Shown: piece after piece, positions 16,892 to 25,425 of the stretch | Position numbering within the stretch: the stretch's first letter is position 1 | How the letters are laid out: every line of letters starts with the position of its first letter | Source: an uncultured Pseudomonadota bacterium | GTDB taxonomy: Bacteria > Pseudomonadota > Alphaproteobacteria > UBA3830 | DNA: 43,771 nucleotides | Assembly (NCBI GenBank): GCA_902790255.1 | Contig: CADARG010000012.1 | Coordinates: 1-43,771, forward strand | Reading direction: 5' to 3' | Position numbers and translations under genes: made by a program | Notes under the pieces: generated by a model | The model's database searches: none | Told to the model about the DNA's origin: nothing | Seen by the model: the letters and a program-made list of their open reading frames with translations, nothing else

Positions 16892-17421
16892 TTCGTTACC
16901 ACCGGAGATATTATCATCATCATTTGGCGCCCCTCCAATTGAGGCTTGCCGTCGCATTTTGCGATTTCCTGGGTATCGGACAAAACCCTGTTAAGAAGAT
17001 TCTCCCCGATCTCTTTGTGAGAAATTTCACGACCCCTGAATCTCAAAGTAATTTTCACCTTGTTGCCGTCACTGATAAATCTCCTGATATTATTCATTTT
17101 AACCTGATAATCATGCTCACCAATGGACGGAGTCAATTTAACCTCTTTGACCTCTATAACTTTTTGCTTTTTTCTGGCCTCTGACTTTTTCTTTTGCAAC
17201 TCGTATTTAAGTTTCCCATAGTTAATGATCTTACAAACCGGAGGCTTCGCCTGAGGAGCGACTTCCACAAGATCAAGTCCTACTTCACGTGCTTTAACCA
17301 TCGCCTCACGAATAGATACAACACCCACTGCGTCACCGTTTTGATCTATAAGCCTTACTTGCTGAGCTGTAATTGCCCTGTTTATTTTATGCTTGTCCCT
17401 CGCTGCCGATCTATCTTCCAA
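16888..17421 (-). CDS. infC: Translation initiation factor IF-3
   Basis: IF-3 binds the 30S subunit, prevents premature 50S joining and checks start-codon fidelity. The 177-residue product has the N-domain (NRAITAQQVRLIDQNGDAVG, AREVGLDLVEVAPQAKPPVCKI, the linker KLKYELQKKKSEARKKQ) and the C-domain (VKEVKLTPSIGEHDYQVK, VKITLRFRGREISH). The start is non-ATG: TTG 17421, or the ATT at 17424 directly before it. GGAG at 17430-17433 is 8 or 5 bases away, respectively. A rare start codon is the classic basis of infC autoregulation by IF-3 itself. prmA overlaps its 3' end. Confidence 0.94.
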   Translation of the reverse strand: MEDRSAARDKHKINRAITAQQVRLIDQNGDAVGVVSIREAMVKAREVGLDLVEVAPQAKPPVCKIINYGKLKYELQKKKSEARKKQKVIEVKEVKLTPSIGEHDYQVKMNNIRRFISDGNKVKITLRFRGREISHKEIGENLLNRVLSDTQEIAKCDGKPQLEGRQMMMIISPVVTK

Positions 17422-17506
17422 AATTTAAACTCCAAAAAACACTGCCATTACAATAATCTAAAGGTTTTTATTTAAAAATCAAGCACTTTCTCATTGCTCA
17501 ACAAAA

Positions 17507-17671
17507 TTAATTACTCGTAACGTCTTCCTTTTTGCGTTCAATAAGAGAAGATTTTAATATTTTGCTTGGTTTTACGGGTTTTAAGCGAAGACGGCTGACA
17601 CTTTTTTTCTCCTTCGCAGTAGATTTCGGTTTAATAAATAACACATCTTTGAGATATATAATTTCTGCCAT
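17507..17671 (-). CDS. Small basic hypothetical protein, 54 residues
   Basis: A 54-residue, Lys/Arg-rich frame (MAEIIYLKDVLFIKPKS at the start, KEKKSVSRLRLKPVKPSK in the middle) has AAAAGGATTAAAG upstream of ATG 17671. It lies upstream of infC on the same strand. It resembles small ribosome- or nucleic-acid-associated proteins in charge only; it is not recognisable as L35 or another ribosomal protein. Function unknown. Confidence 0.5.
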   Translation of the reverse strand: MAEIIYLKDVLFIKPKSTAKEKKSVSRLRLKPVKPSKILKSSLIERKKEDVTSN

Positions 17672-17774
17672 ATCTTTAATCCTTTTAACTAATCTGATGT
17701 TACAGAACTTTGATTAAATAAGTATTAATTTCAGCAGATCTTCTATCGATATAATTTTATTTTAAGCTAACTTA

Positions 17775-18281
17775 CTAACTTTGCTTTATCATTTTTTGAA
17801 TTTCGACGGTTACTACTTCTCTAGCTAAACTCGGAAGATTTTTCTCCAGCCACTCCTTGATAAGTGGCGCAGCGACTTCCCGAACGATTTCATTTATCGG
17901 AACCTTTGCACCTTCAGAAATCACCGAATTTTTACAACTCGCACTTTTCGGAAGCTCTTTACTTTTTTGGGTTGAAATTGAATTGGATGTCTCGTCGACC
18001 ACACCCGATGCAGTAGCGTCATCATTCTGCATGCGACTTTTCACCGATGTCGGATCCTCTAAAAGCTGAGAATCTCTACCATTTTCCTGAGCTAGACGAA
18101 GAAAATCCCTCAATTCACTTTTGTCTTTGGGATTTTTCTGACCATTTTTAACTCTGACGATGGTGCCATCAGGAGAAACCATATCGGTAAGTTCTAAAAC
18201 TGGAGGATCTTTATCAACCACCATTTGTTTGATGGACGAAAGAACTTCATCTAAAGACATTTCGGTTTGTTCCTCTACCAT
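17775..18281 (-). CDS. popZ: PopZ-like pole-organising protein (DUF2497)
   Basis: PopZ forms a polar matrix in alphaproteobacteria that anchors the chromosome centromere (ParB-parS) and polar signalling proteins. The 168-residue product has the family layout: a short conserved N-terminal helix (EMSLDEVLSSIKQMV), a variable acidic, low-complexity middle, and the conserved C-terminal oligomerisation helices (APLIKEWLEKNLPSLAREVV, VEIQKMI). GGGAGGC lies before ATG 18281. The position just downstream of tolC on the same strand suggests a shared transcript. The family call is firm; functional identity with Caulobacter PopZ is inferred. Confidence 0.82.
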   Translation of the reverse strand: MVEEQTEMSLDEVLSSIKQMVVDKDPPVLELTDMVSPDGTIVRVKNGQKNPKDKSELRDFLRLAQENGRDSQLLEDPTSVKSRMQNDDATASGVVDETSNSISTQKSKELPKSASCKNSVISEGAKVPINEIVREVAAPLIKEWLEKNLPSLAREVVTVEIQKMIKQS

Positions 18282-18403
18282 TTTGCCTCCCGTACCGTAC
18301 GTTTAAAATCTAATTCATCTTGGCTTTCTTTTCAAGACGTGACTTTTCATCAGAACGTTTCTCTTTATTTTTTTCAAAATTTAATTTTTTTTCAGCTAAC
18401 TGT

Positions 18404-19813
18404 TTAATCCATTCCTTTCGGGAAAGTTTTAACGGGATCTAGAACTCCTTTGTTTTTCTTAAGGGTAACCAACATTGAACGCAGATCTAAATTTCCCGTC
18501 AGAGCGAACAACTCGATCATTGCATCAATCTTGTTTTTTATGGACTTTGCGAGATTAATTCGAGCGGTCAGCAACGAAGTTTCGACGTCCAAAAATTCAG
18601 TATTGGATTTCATTCCGAGATTTGCCTGATCTAAGTTGCTCTCGGAAGTAATCTCCGCGCTTTTAACCGCGGTACTGCTGGCTTTGATGGAGGCTTCTGC
18701 CGATTTGTAAGCTCTCCAATAGATTTTGCAGTTGCGCTTAATTTCCAAAATTTTATCTTTTGATTTAAATTCCGCGTATTTCGCTCTTTCGCTGTGAACT
18801 CCGATATTTGCGTAGTTCGGCATATTGAAAACAGGCACAGTCACGGATAGTTCCGCATTATAAACATTCTGTGAAGTACGACCGTAGAGATTTTCCGTCT
18901 TATTCAGATTACGCCCTGCTTCTAATTTCAGATCACACTTAGGTCCCAACGCTCCTCTCGCGACATCCAGATCGTTCAAAGCCGACGCGGCTATAAATTT
19001 CTCCTGCAAAATTTCCTGATTCGACCTTAACGCGATTTTTTCCAGTTGATCTAAATTTTCCGGAAGCTTGATATTCAAGTTTGGAATAAACATCTTAGGA
19101 TCAGCGCCTAAACCTGTAATCTGCTTAAACTGAGCCTCGGCCTCAATAACTTTCGTCTCAGCATCCACTCTTTCATAAACTGCCGTTTGATATTTCGATT
19201 CAGCTTCCGCAACATCCGCCGGAGTAGACATTCCCGCCGACAAGCAAATTTCCTGAGATTCGTACAATTTTTTCAGGTTTTCTTCCTTTTTCATATACGC
19301 TTGCAATTTCTGACGCTCTGCCCAAACCGCTGTATAGGTCTTGACGACACTTACGATTAAATCTTGCTCCGCCTTTTTCAGCTTATGAAAACTCGCTCTC
19401 GCCAAATTCTTCTTAGCCTTTGAATTTTCGACATTCTGAAAACTATTGAAAAGATTTTGGTGAAACTGCAGAGCCATTTGAGTTCTTGTTTGCTTACTCA
19501 CATTACGGTTATATTTATAACTTTCAGCCGGAATGACAACAGGCAGTCCCCTATAGTTTCCAATCCCATACCCAGTTTCTTTGATATATCCTGACTGATC
19601 GGATCCCGTACGAGATGCAGATAACGACGCGTTCAAAGTTGGCAGAAACATAGCCTCCGCCTGCTTGTATTGCTCATCCGCCATGCGCTTGCTTGCTCTC
19701 TCTGATTCCAGCAAAGTATTACAGAAGTAAGCTGAAACCACAGCCTCTTCAAGATCAACTCCATGTACCCCGAAAACTACTCCAAAAGATAAAATCGCCA
19801 AATATTTCTTCAT
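18404..19813 (-). CDS. tolC: TolC family outer-membrane efflux/secretion channel
   Basis: An outer-membrane trimeric channel that connects with inner-membrane pumps or type I secretion systems. The 469-residue product has a signal peptide (MKKYLAILSFGVVFGVHG) and two OEP repeats rich in long helices (for example SKAKKNLARASFHKLKKAEQ, VAEAESKYQTAVYERVDAET), with conserved LNASLSASRTGSD and VYNAELSVTVPVFN strands, typical of TolC. GAGGAG precedes ATG 19813. No membrane-fusion or ABC partner gene is nearby. Downstream of the stop a charged frame in the +1 register stays open for about 32 codons (see findings). Confidence 0.88.
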   Translation of the reverse strand: MKKYLAILSFGVVFGVHGVDLEEAVVSAYFCNTLLESERASKRMADEQYKQAEAMFLPTLNASLSASRTGSDQSGYIKETGYGIGNYRGLPVVIPAESYKYNRNVSKQTRTQMALQFHQNLFNSFQNVENSKAKKNLARASFHKLKKAEQDLIVSVVKTYTAVWAERQKLQAYMKKEENLKKLYESQEICLSAGMSTPADVAEAESKYQTAVYERVDAETKVIEAEAQFKQITGLGADPKMFIPNLNIKLPENLDQLEKIALRSNQEILQEKFIAASALNDLDVARGALGPKCDLKLEAGRNLNKTENLYGRTSQNVYNAELSVTVPVFNMPNYANIGVHSERAKYAEFKSKDKILEIKRNCKIYWRAYKSAEASIKASSTAVKSAEITSESNLDQANLGMKSNTEFLDVETSLLTARINLAKSIKNKIDAMIELFALTGNLDLRSMLVTLKKNKGVLDPVKTFPKGMD

Positions 19814-19858
19814 TTACTTCTCCTCTCTAACACTGCAAAGCGCTTCAATATACTAAAA

Positions 19859-21244
19859 TCATCCGACAAGCGCAGAATTTATCCTGTTCAAACTTTCTTT
19901 TTTTCCGAAAGATACCAGCATATCAAAAATGCTCGGAGTGATTTTTCTTCCCGTAAGAACACTCCGCAGCGGCTGAGCTATTTTGCCGAATCCCAAATTC
20001 ATTTGCTTCGCTAAATCTCTCAATTCGGTTTCGAGAGACTGTTCGGTCCAATCGTCCGTCACAAATAATTTTTCATACACCGACTTTAATATTTCCTCAG
20101 CATTTTCATCTACATCTGCAGATTTAAAGTCGTCTATGTAGATGGTTGCAAGGTCTTTCAACTCCAATATTGTCTTGGAACGCTGTTTTAGTCCGTTCAT
20201 TCCCCTGGCAAGTCGAGACTTTACCTCGTCAGAAATCTCCCCCAGCATCGGCAAAAGAAGGTCTAAGAGTCGATTATTATCTGCTTCTCTCATGTAATGC
20301 CCATTTAAATTCGCGAGCTTTGAAAAATCCAAACGCGATGCGGACTTACCGAGGCTTTCCGTAGTAAACCATTCAATCGCTTGCTCGCGTGAAATTATTT
20401 CGTCATCGCCGTGAGACCACCCCAGACGCAACAGACAGTTGCAAACTGCCTCAGGAAGATAACCCATATCGCGGTAAGCTTCCACACCTAAAGCCCCGTG
20501 CCTTTTAGACAGCTTTGCGCCATCTGGACCATGAATCAGCGGAATATGTCCGTATTTTGGAATTTCCCAGCCGAAAGCTTTGAAAATTTGGATATGTCTG
20601 AAGGTATTAGTCAGGTGATCGTCGCCCCTAATAACATGAGTAACTCCCATATCATGATCGTCAACGCATACCGAAAGCATAAAAGTCGGTGTACCATCGC
20701 TGCGGACCAAAATCATATCATCCAACTGATCATTCGCAACTTTCACCGTTCCCTGAACAATATCTTCCAAAACGGTCTCACCTGTTTGCGGAGTTTTCAA
20801 TCGAATAACGGGTTTTACTCCGGCGGGCGCGTCTTTCGGATCGCGATCTCTCCACATTCCGTTGTATTTTGGAGATAATCCTTTGTCCAGAGCTTCTTTT
20901 CGCATTGCTTCCAACTCTTCAGGTGTACAGTAGCAATAGTAGGCTTTTCCTTGTTCCACCAACTGTTTCGCCAGCTCCACATGATGATTAACTCGCGAAA
21001 ACTGAAACACTGGCTCTTCATCCCAGGTAATACCAAGCCATTTTAGCCCGTTAAAAATCGCATCTACCGCTTCTTGAGTAGATCTTTCTCTATCTGTGTC
21101 TTCGATTCTCAGCACAAATTTCCCGCCGTAATGCCGTGCCAACAACCAGTTAAACAGTGCAGTACGCGCCCCTCCAATGTGTAAAAATCCTGTCGGTGAT
21201 GGAGCAAATCTTGTAACTATCTTGCTCGAAAAATCTGTACTCAT
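19859..21244 (-). CDS. gltX: Glutamyl-tRNA synthetase
   Basis: A class I aminoacyl-tRNA synthetase that charges tRNA-Glu. In organisms lacking GlnRS the same enzyme may misacylate tRNA-Gln for the GatCAB route. The 461-residue product has the HIGH-type signature FAPSPTGFLHIGGARTALF, the zinc-region-like CYCTPEELEAMR, VIRGDDHLTNT and the KMSKS equivalent KLSKRHGA, followed by the anticodon-binding helical domain. Length is normal. It is divergent from comEC, with only 52 bases between the starts, and is followed by tolC at 45 bases on the same strand. Confidence 0.95.
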   Translation of the reverse strand: MSTDFSSKIVTRFAPSPTGFLHIGGARTALFNWLLARHYGGKFVLRIEDTDRERSTQEAVDAIFNGLKWLGITWDEEPVFQFSRVNHHVELAKQLVEQGKAYYCYCTPEELEAMRKEALDKGLSPKYNGMWRDRDPKDAPAGVKPVIRLKTPQTGETVLEDIVQGTVKVANDQLDDMILVRSDGTPTFMLSVCVDDHDMGVTHVIRGDDHLTNTFRHIQIFKAFGWEIPKYGHIPLIHGPDGAKLSKRHGALGVEAYRDMGYLPEAVCNCLLRLGWSHGDDEIISREQAIEWFTTESLGKSASRLDFSKLANLNGHYMREADNNRLLDLLLPMLGEISDEVKSRLARGMNGLKQRSKTILELKDLATIYIDDFKSADVDENAEEILKSVYEKLFVTDDWTEQSLETELRDLAKQMNLGFGKIAQPLRSVLTGRKITPSIFDMLVSFGKKESLNRINSALVG

Positions 21245-21296
21245 ATCTATTCTCAGTTTATTATTTATGTAATTTATACCAAATTTTGGGAAGGGA

Positions 21297-23261
21297 ATGT
21301 ATACAATTCGTGATTTTATTAAGCATTTTTGCGAAGATGCAAAAATTAATATAGGGAATTTTTACGAACACGAAAGAATGCGAGTTCTGAACTTCATCCC
21401 TGTAATTCTCGGAACTGGAATTTGTTGTTTTTTCAACCTCGACAATCCACCTCCATTAATTTGGTCAGTTTCTTTTTTTCTGATTTTGTTGGCATTGTCC
21501 GGACGATTCAAATTTCTCTGGATCTTTCTGATTTTTAATTTCGGATTCATGTTAGCTCAACTTCGAACAATTCATATTAATACTCCGATGCTTGAGAAAA
21601 CTATAGAGAATCCGCAAAGTTTCTTCGCAACGGTGGATTCTTGTTACCGTACGGAATCGGGAATGAATTTTGTCGTAAAAGACACCAGTTTGAGATTCAA
21701 GTCGAACAAAATTTTCCTCTCATGGAGAGGAAAGAAAGCAAAAGATTCTGCAGGAGATTTTATGCCGGGAGATCGAGTATCTTTTTTCGCAAAACTTTCT
21801 CCATTGAAGGATCAACCATTTCCTCAAGCTTACAATTTTAAGAGGCAACAGTATTTTAATAGGATTTCTGCTCGCGGATTTATAATGTCTCCGCCCAAAA
21901 AAGTCGAATATCTTTATCGGGAAATCACTTTATCGCTGTTGATTGACAAATTTCGGCACAAAATAAATCAAAAAATCGATAAAATACTAGGTTTCGACAA
22001 TGCTGCAATCGCAAAAGCGTTGGTTACCGGAACAAAATCTTCCATAGGCAAAGATCTTCGGGAAAGTTTTGTCAGATCGGGCACAGCCCATGTTCTCGCG
22101 ATTTCAGGACTTCACATTGGAATTGTAGGGTTGTTCATTTTTGTATTGGTCCGTCTTATTCTGTGTTGCATTCCTCGAATCTCAATGTTTTACGACATAA
22201 AGAAAATCGCTGCAATCGTTTCTTTGGTGGGCGCCGTCGCTTTTTATTTCATTTCAGGATGTTCCGTCTCGGCGATGCGTGCGTTAATCATGCATACCTT
22301 GGTAATTTTGGCAATCATATTGGATCGAGAAGCTGTGACGATGAGATCGATTGCCGTGGCCGCCACCATTATCATGGTATTGTCCCCCGAAGCGATCATG
22401 TTTCCGAGCTTTCAGCTTTCGTTCAGCGCGGTAATTGCAATTGTTGCATTTTATGAAAGGTGTTGGAATTTTTCATCCCGCTTTAAAATGTTGATCAACA
22501 TCGTTGCAACAACAGTCGTAGCAACCTTATCGACTTCGATTTTTTCGGTATTCGTCTTTAACCAGCTTACTCTTAACAGCATTTTTGCAAATATTTTTAT
22601 GATCCCGCTGATGAGCTTTTTCGTCATGCCAATGGTGATTATTTCCCTGCTTTGCATGCTGATAAATGTGACTTTTCCGTTGAAAATTTTGGCCTTCGGA
22701 ATCTCTGCCATGATAAAATTGGCGAAATTTTCTTCAACATTTGCCGGATCCCTTTTTGTTATGCACTCTCCCTCACCAATTGTAATGACGATTTTGATTT
22801 TCTCGGCACTGATTTTTACCTTGATCCACCATAAAATCAGATGGACAGGATTTGTTGGGATACTGATTGGAATTTTGCTCTATTTTTTTCAGGATATACC
22901 TCGGATTATCATATCGCCAAACGCAAAGGCCTATGGAGCGAGAGTCAGCGACGATTTGACCTGTTTCAATCACTGCGGATACTTCAGAGCAACATTATCT
23001 GCCTGGACAAAATCTGTAGGATGTTCTCGCCGCGAAAATTTCAAATCCAAAGCCTGCCGAAAATTTATAGAAATGCTGGATGACGATTCGGTAAGAATCT
23101 CAGCCGACGGACAAGATTTCATATTAACGAGTGATTCGAAACTTTCCGAGAATTTTGCAAAAATTCTGAAGAATCAAGGAAAAGAAACTCAAAAAAACTC
23201 GAAAAAATTACCAACCGTCATTTTTCTGGACAAAACGAGCAAGGAATTCCGGCAAATCTAA
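21297..23261 (+). CDS. comEC: ComEC/Rec2 family DNA-uptake channel
   Basis: ComEC is the inner-membrane channel that carries single-stranded DNA into the cytoplasm during natural transformation. The 654-residue product has an N-terminal DUF4131-type region with TM segments and an OB-like part (residues 30-180), then the Competence domain with the hallmark RSGTAHVLAISGLHIGIVG and many TM helices (about residues 240-530). The C-terminal part is short and soluble (GYFRATLSAWTKSVGCSRRE...) and resembles the reduced tails of alphaproteobacterial ComEC proteins; no HxHxDH metallo-beta-lactamase motif is seen. ATG 21297 follows GGGAAGGGA. No pilus or DNA-receptor genes are nearby. Confidence 0.88.
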   Translation: MYTIRDFIKHFCEDAKINIGNFYEHERMRVLNFIPVILGTGICCFFNLDNPPPLIWSVSFFLILLALSGRFKFLWIFLIFNFGFMLAQLRTIHINTPMLEKTIENPQSFFATVDSCYRTESGMNFVVKDTSLRFKSNKIFLSWRGKKAKDSAGDFMPGDRVSFFAKLSPLKDQPFPQAYNFKRQQYFNRISARGFIMSPPKKVEYLYREITLSLLIDKFRHKINQKIDKILGFDNAAIAKALVTGTKSSIGKDLRESFVRSGTAHVLAISGLHIGIVGLFIFVLVRLILCCIPRISMFYDIKKIAAIVSLVGAVAFYFISGCSVSAMRALIMHTLVILAIILDREAVTMRSIAVAATIIMVLSPEAIMFPSFQLSFSAVIAIVAFYERCWNFSSRFKMLINIVATTVVATLSTSIFSVFVFNQLTLNSIFANIFMIPLMSFFVMPMVIISLLCMLINVTFPLKILAFGISAMIKLAKFSSTFAGSLFVMHSPSPIVMTILIFSALIFTLIHHKIRWTGFVGILIGILLYFFQDIPRIIISPNAKAYGARVSDDLTCFNHCGYFRATLSAWTKSVGCSRRENFKSKACRKFIEMLDDDSVRISADGQDFILTSDSKLSENFAKILKNQGKETQKNSKKLPTVIFLDKTSKEFRQI

Positions 23262-23282
23262 GAACTACGATTCTGTTTTAGC

Positions 23283-23552
23283 TCAAGCCAAATCTTGCGG
23301 AGTTAAATCCTGGAGGCTCGTAATCGGATAGTCTTCAGGCCCTTCATCGTTCGCAGCTACAGAAAACCTCAGATCTCCAAACAACTCAAAATTCCTGCGC
23401 AAAAAACCCTCATCGATAAAATTCACAACCGAATCAGTTTTTATCTTACGAAGTTCTTCAAAAAACATACACTCCACCGGATCAGATTTTTTCGACCTGA
23501 ACTTTAAACAAAAAAAGAAACCTGCGCATAGCGCGATAGCAAAACCAACCAT
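23283..23552 (-). CDS. Small single-pass membrane protein, hypothetical
   Basis: The 89-residue product begins with a hydrophobic segment (MVGFAIALCAGFFFCL) followed by basic residues (KFRSKKS), which suggests an N-out/C-in anchor with a small acidic cytoplasmic domain, or an uncleaved signal. No family is recognised. It is convergent with comEC, with about 20 bases between the stops. Confidence 0.55.
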   Translation of the reverse strand: MVGFAIALCAGFFFCLKFRSKKSDPVECMFFEELRKIKTDSVVNFIDEGFLRRNFELFGDLRFSVAANDEGPEDYPITSLQDLTPQDLA

Positions 23553-23647
23553 TCTGATACCCTTCTCCTATCGATGATGATATCATCCTGGCACCCGAAC
23601 TTCAATGACCGTCCGTCAAAAATAAATTTCATTTTGTCATCACTAAA

Positions 23648-23677
23648 TAAAAAAGACGGAAGATCTCTCCTCCGCCT
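23648..23677 (-). terminator. Rho-independent terminator of the OMP gene
   Basis: On the minus strand a 10-bp stem with GAGA loop (AGGCGGAGGA/TCTTCCGTCT, 23654-23677, some GU pairs) is followed by a T-run. It ends transcription of the beta-barrel gene. Confidence 0.8.
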
Positions 23678-23705
23678 TTATAAAAACCACTAAAAGCAGT
23701 TCTGA

Positions 23706-24374
23706 TTACATTTTTACGGTGTAGACCGCCATTGCTCTCAAAGTAATAGCACCTCTGTTGGTCAACTTCATGTCGTCACCGTTCTTATCAAAACTCTTGT
23801 TTGCTCTGAATCTGTATTCAGCTTCCAAACGAGTTCTTATTTTTCCACAGACTTTCTCTCCACCTAAAGCAACGATTGGTGACCATTTTGAATTCTTGAC
23901 CTGACTGTTAACAACATCCAAGCTCGGGGTTACCTGTAAGAAGTTGTACTTCGCCTTTGAGTAAGCCGCACCAGCTTTCAAGTAGATCATACTCTTGGTA
24001 GCAGAATGTGCATAACCCAATCTCAAAGCAACAGAAGGAGTCAAACCATTAACCTTGGCGTCTCCGTTAAAGTATTCGAAATTCTGAGAAGCATCCAAAC
24101 CAGCTTCCAAACCCAAGAAAGCTTTCTCTTTTATTGCCTTCCCGTAACCCAAAACCGCGGTACCAGCAAGTCTGGTGCTATGATCAGAATCTTTGTCCCC
24201 ATCTGTCACATTCTCAAGCTTTACTCCATTGTCGACCGCAGCAACACCGAGACCGAAGTAGATACCGTCGAATCCGTTAAAAGCTCCGGTTGTTGCAACT
24301 GCTTTTGCGCTGTCTGCCGCATTAGCTCCGAAAGTTAAAGCTGCGGCAAAAACTGAAAATGCTAATTTTTTCAT
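23706..24374 (-). CDS. Small outer-membrane beta-barrel protein
   Basis: The 222-residue product has a classical signal peptide (MKKLAFSVFAAALTFGANA, cleavage before ADS) and an eight-strand-like barrel: FDGIYFGLGVAAVD, STRLAGTAVLGYGK, AFLGLEAGLDAS, PSVALRLGYAH, SMIYLKAGAAYSKA, WSPIVALGGEKV, RTRLEAEYRFR and the terminal ITLRAMAVYTVKM. This matches OmpA/Omp25/opacity-like surface proteins of alphaproteobacteria. ATG 24374 follows AAAGGAGATAAAA. A strong terminator follows, and a high-level monocistronic transcript is likely. The role could be membrane integrity or host contact. Confidence 0.85.
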   Translation of the reverse strand: MKKLAFSVFAAALTFGANAADSAKAVATTGAFNGFDGIYFGLGVAAVDNGVKLENVTDGDKDSDHSTRLAGTAVLGYGKAIKEKAFLGLEAGLDASQNFEYFNGDAKVNGLTPSVALRLGYAHSATKSMIYLKAGAAYSKAKYNFLQVTPSLDVVNSQVKNSKWSPIVALGGEKVCGKIRTRLEAEYRFRANKSFDKNGDDMKLTNRGAITLRAMAVYTVKM

Positions 24375-24527
24375 TTTTATCTCCTTTAATAAAAGCCATT
24401 TTCTCATTTTCAATGTCGAAACCATTCCGACGCATTAATTTATAGCCTACTTTACGATTAGTTAAAACAAATTTATGCAAATTTTAAGTATAGTGTGTCA
24501 TTTTTGTCACTATTTTAAATCAAAAAT

Positions 24528-24812
24528 TCACCCTTGAATTACTCTAATGACAGAGAAAAGATCGTTTTGGAAATAACTGTTAAGTTTTTCTATTAATTGA
24601 AGTGAATTATGTTGAATTTCAGTAGCACAGCAGTCTTTCGATTTTACAATTAAGATATTAGAACCATTCATTTTGACCACTTTGTGAGGTTCAATGTATT
24701 TTGAAACTTCCTTTCCGACAATCTGATCCCACTTGACAAAGACATCACTTACGGTCGGGTCCAAGTTGCTTTCTTTTATCAACGATTCAGCTATATTAGA
24801 CAATCCACGCAC
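24528..24812 (-). CDS. DUF721/DciA family protein
   Basis: The 94-residue product matches the DUF721 domain: VFVKWDQIVGKEVSKYIEP (the WxxIVG signature), LIVKSKDCCATEIQHNSLQLIEKLNSYF and a final VIRVIQG. DciA proteins of this family load the replicative helicase DnaB in bacteria that lack DnaC. Assignment to that function is inference, as the protein is short and contains only the KH-like domain. The start is GTG 24812 with GGGAAAG upstream. Confidence 0.75.
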   Translation of the reverse strand: MRGLSNIAESLIKESNLDPTVSDVFVKWDQIVGKEVSKYIEPHKVVKMNGSNILIVKSKDCCATEIQHNSLQLIEKLNSYFQNDLFSVIRVIQG

Positions 24813-25057
24813 GACACTTTCCCAAAATCAAATCAACTCTCGATCAGTCTGCCACGAGAGAAATTTAAGATCAAGTTGTTGAGCAAATCAAAATTTGTGT
24901 ATGTATCCGATAATGAATAATATTTTTACATCCAATTATTACTAAAGTTTAAATGATTAACATATTAAAATACAACAATTAATTTGAAAAATTTTCCGAT
25001 TAACAATTAAAAAAATTACCCCTACAAGAAAAAATTAATTTTTTTTTAATAAATAAC

Positions 25058-25086
25058 TTGCAAAAATCAGGATAGAGGTATATATA
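25058..25086 (+). promoter_or_regulatory. Strong sigma70-type promoter
   Basis: TTGCAA (25058-25063), a 17-base spacer, and TATATA (25081-25086) form a near-consensus promoter with an expected start at about 25093. No protein gene lies between it and the terminator at 25127-25153. Confidence 0.55.
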
Positions 25087-25092
25087 TAAAGA

Positions 25093-25153
25093 CAGTTAAT
25101 AATTTATTTTTCATTTCCTTCTATTGGCCCCATTCTTTTGGGGCTTTTCTTTT
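25093..25153 (+). ncRNA. Candidate small RNA, about 60 nt
   Basis: This is an isolated transcription unit: a good promoter (25058-25086), about 35 bases of U-rich single-stranded sequence, and a GCCCCA/TGGGGC hairpin with U-tract that ends the unit. There is no open frame of note. The size and layout fit a trans-acting small RNA with a terminator-hairpin 3' end. I cannot assign a family. Confidence 0.4.
25127..25153 (+). terminator. Rho-independent terminator
   Basis: GCCCCA (25127-25132) pairs with TGGGGC (25139-25144) and is followed by TTTTCTTTT (25145-25153). It lies only about 35 bases downstream of a predicted transcription start. Confidence 0.85.
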
Positions 25154-25262
25154 ACGAGGTAATAAATTCACTGAATATCTTTGGGCTCCACTGCCTCAAA
25201 GACTCCATTTTACAACATAGTCCAGCTGCATTTGAAAAATATTTGTATGTTTACGAACTACA

Positions 25263-25361
25263 TTGCAAAACCATTTGCCACATGATATAAGTACGCCTAG
25301 TTAGGTAGTTGTTGTAGTTTTGTACAAAAAAATTGAAGAAATTCTTGCGAATGGAAAAGTT
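25263..25361 (+). repeat. 99-bp perfect direct repeat, copy 1
   Basis: Identical over 99 bases to 26311-26409. It runs from TTGCAAAACCATTTGCCACA to the codons ATGGAAAAGTT and ends about 65 bases upstream of the ATG of the first secreted-protein gene (25426). It probably carries promoter and leader sequence. Confidence 0.95.
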
Positions 25362-25425
25362 ATTGGTTAGGTTGTACGTGTTTGCACGGTGCAGACATGT
25401 AGGTGTTTTGGAAAAAGGAGTTAAA

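Noticed and set aside
25333-25425. Upstream TTG start for the coiled-coil protein
   Set aside because: It would put 31 residues with no ribosome binding site in front of a standard signal peptide; ATG 25426 with AAAAAGGAG is better. The open frame is, however, consistent with the in-frame 105-bp deletion seen in copy 2.
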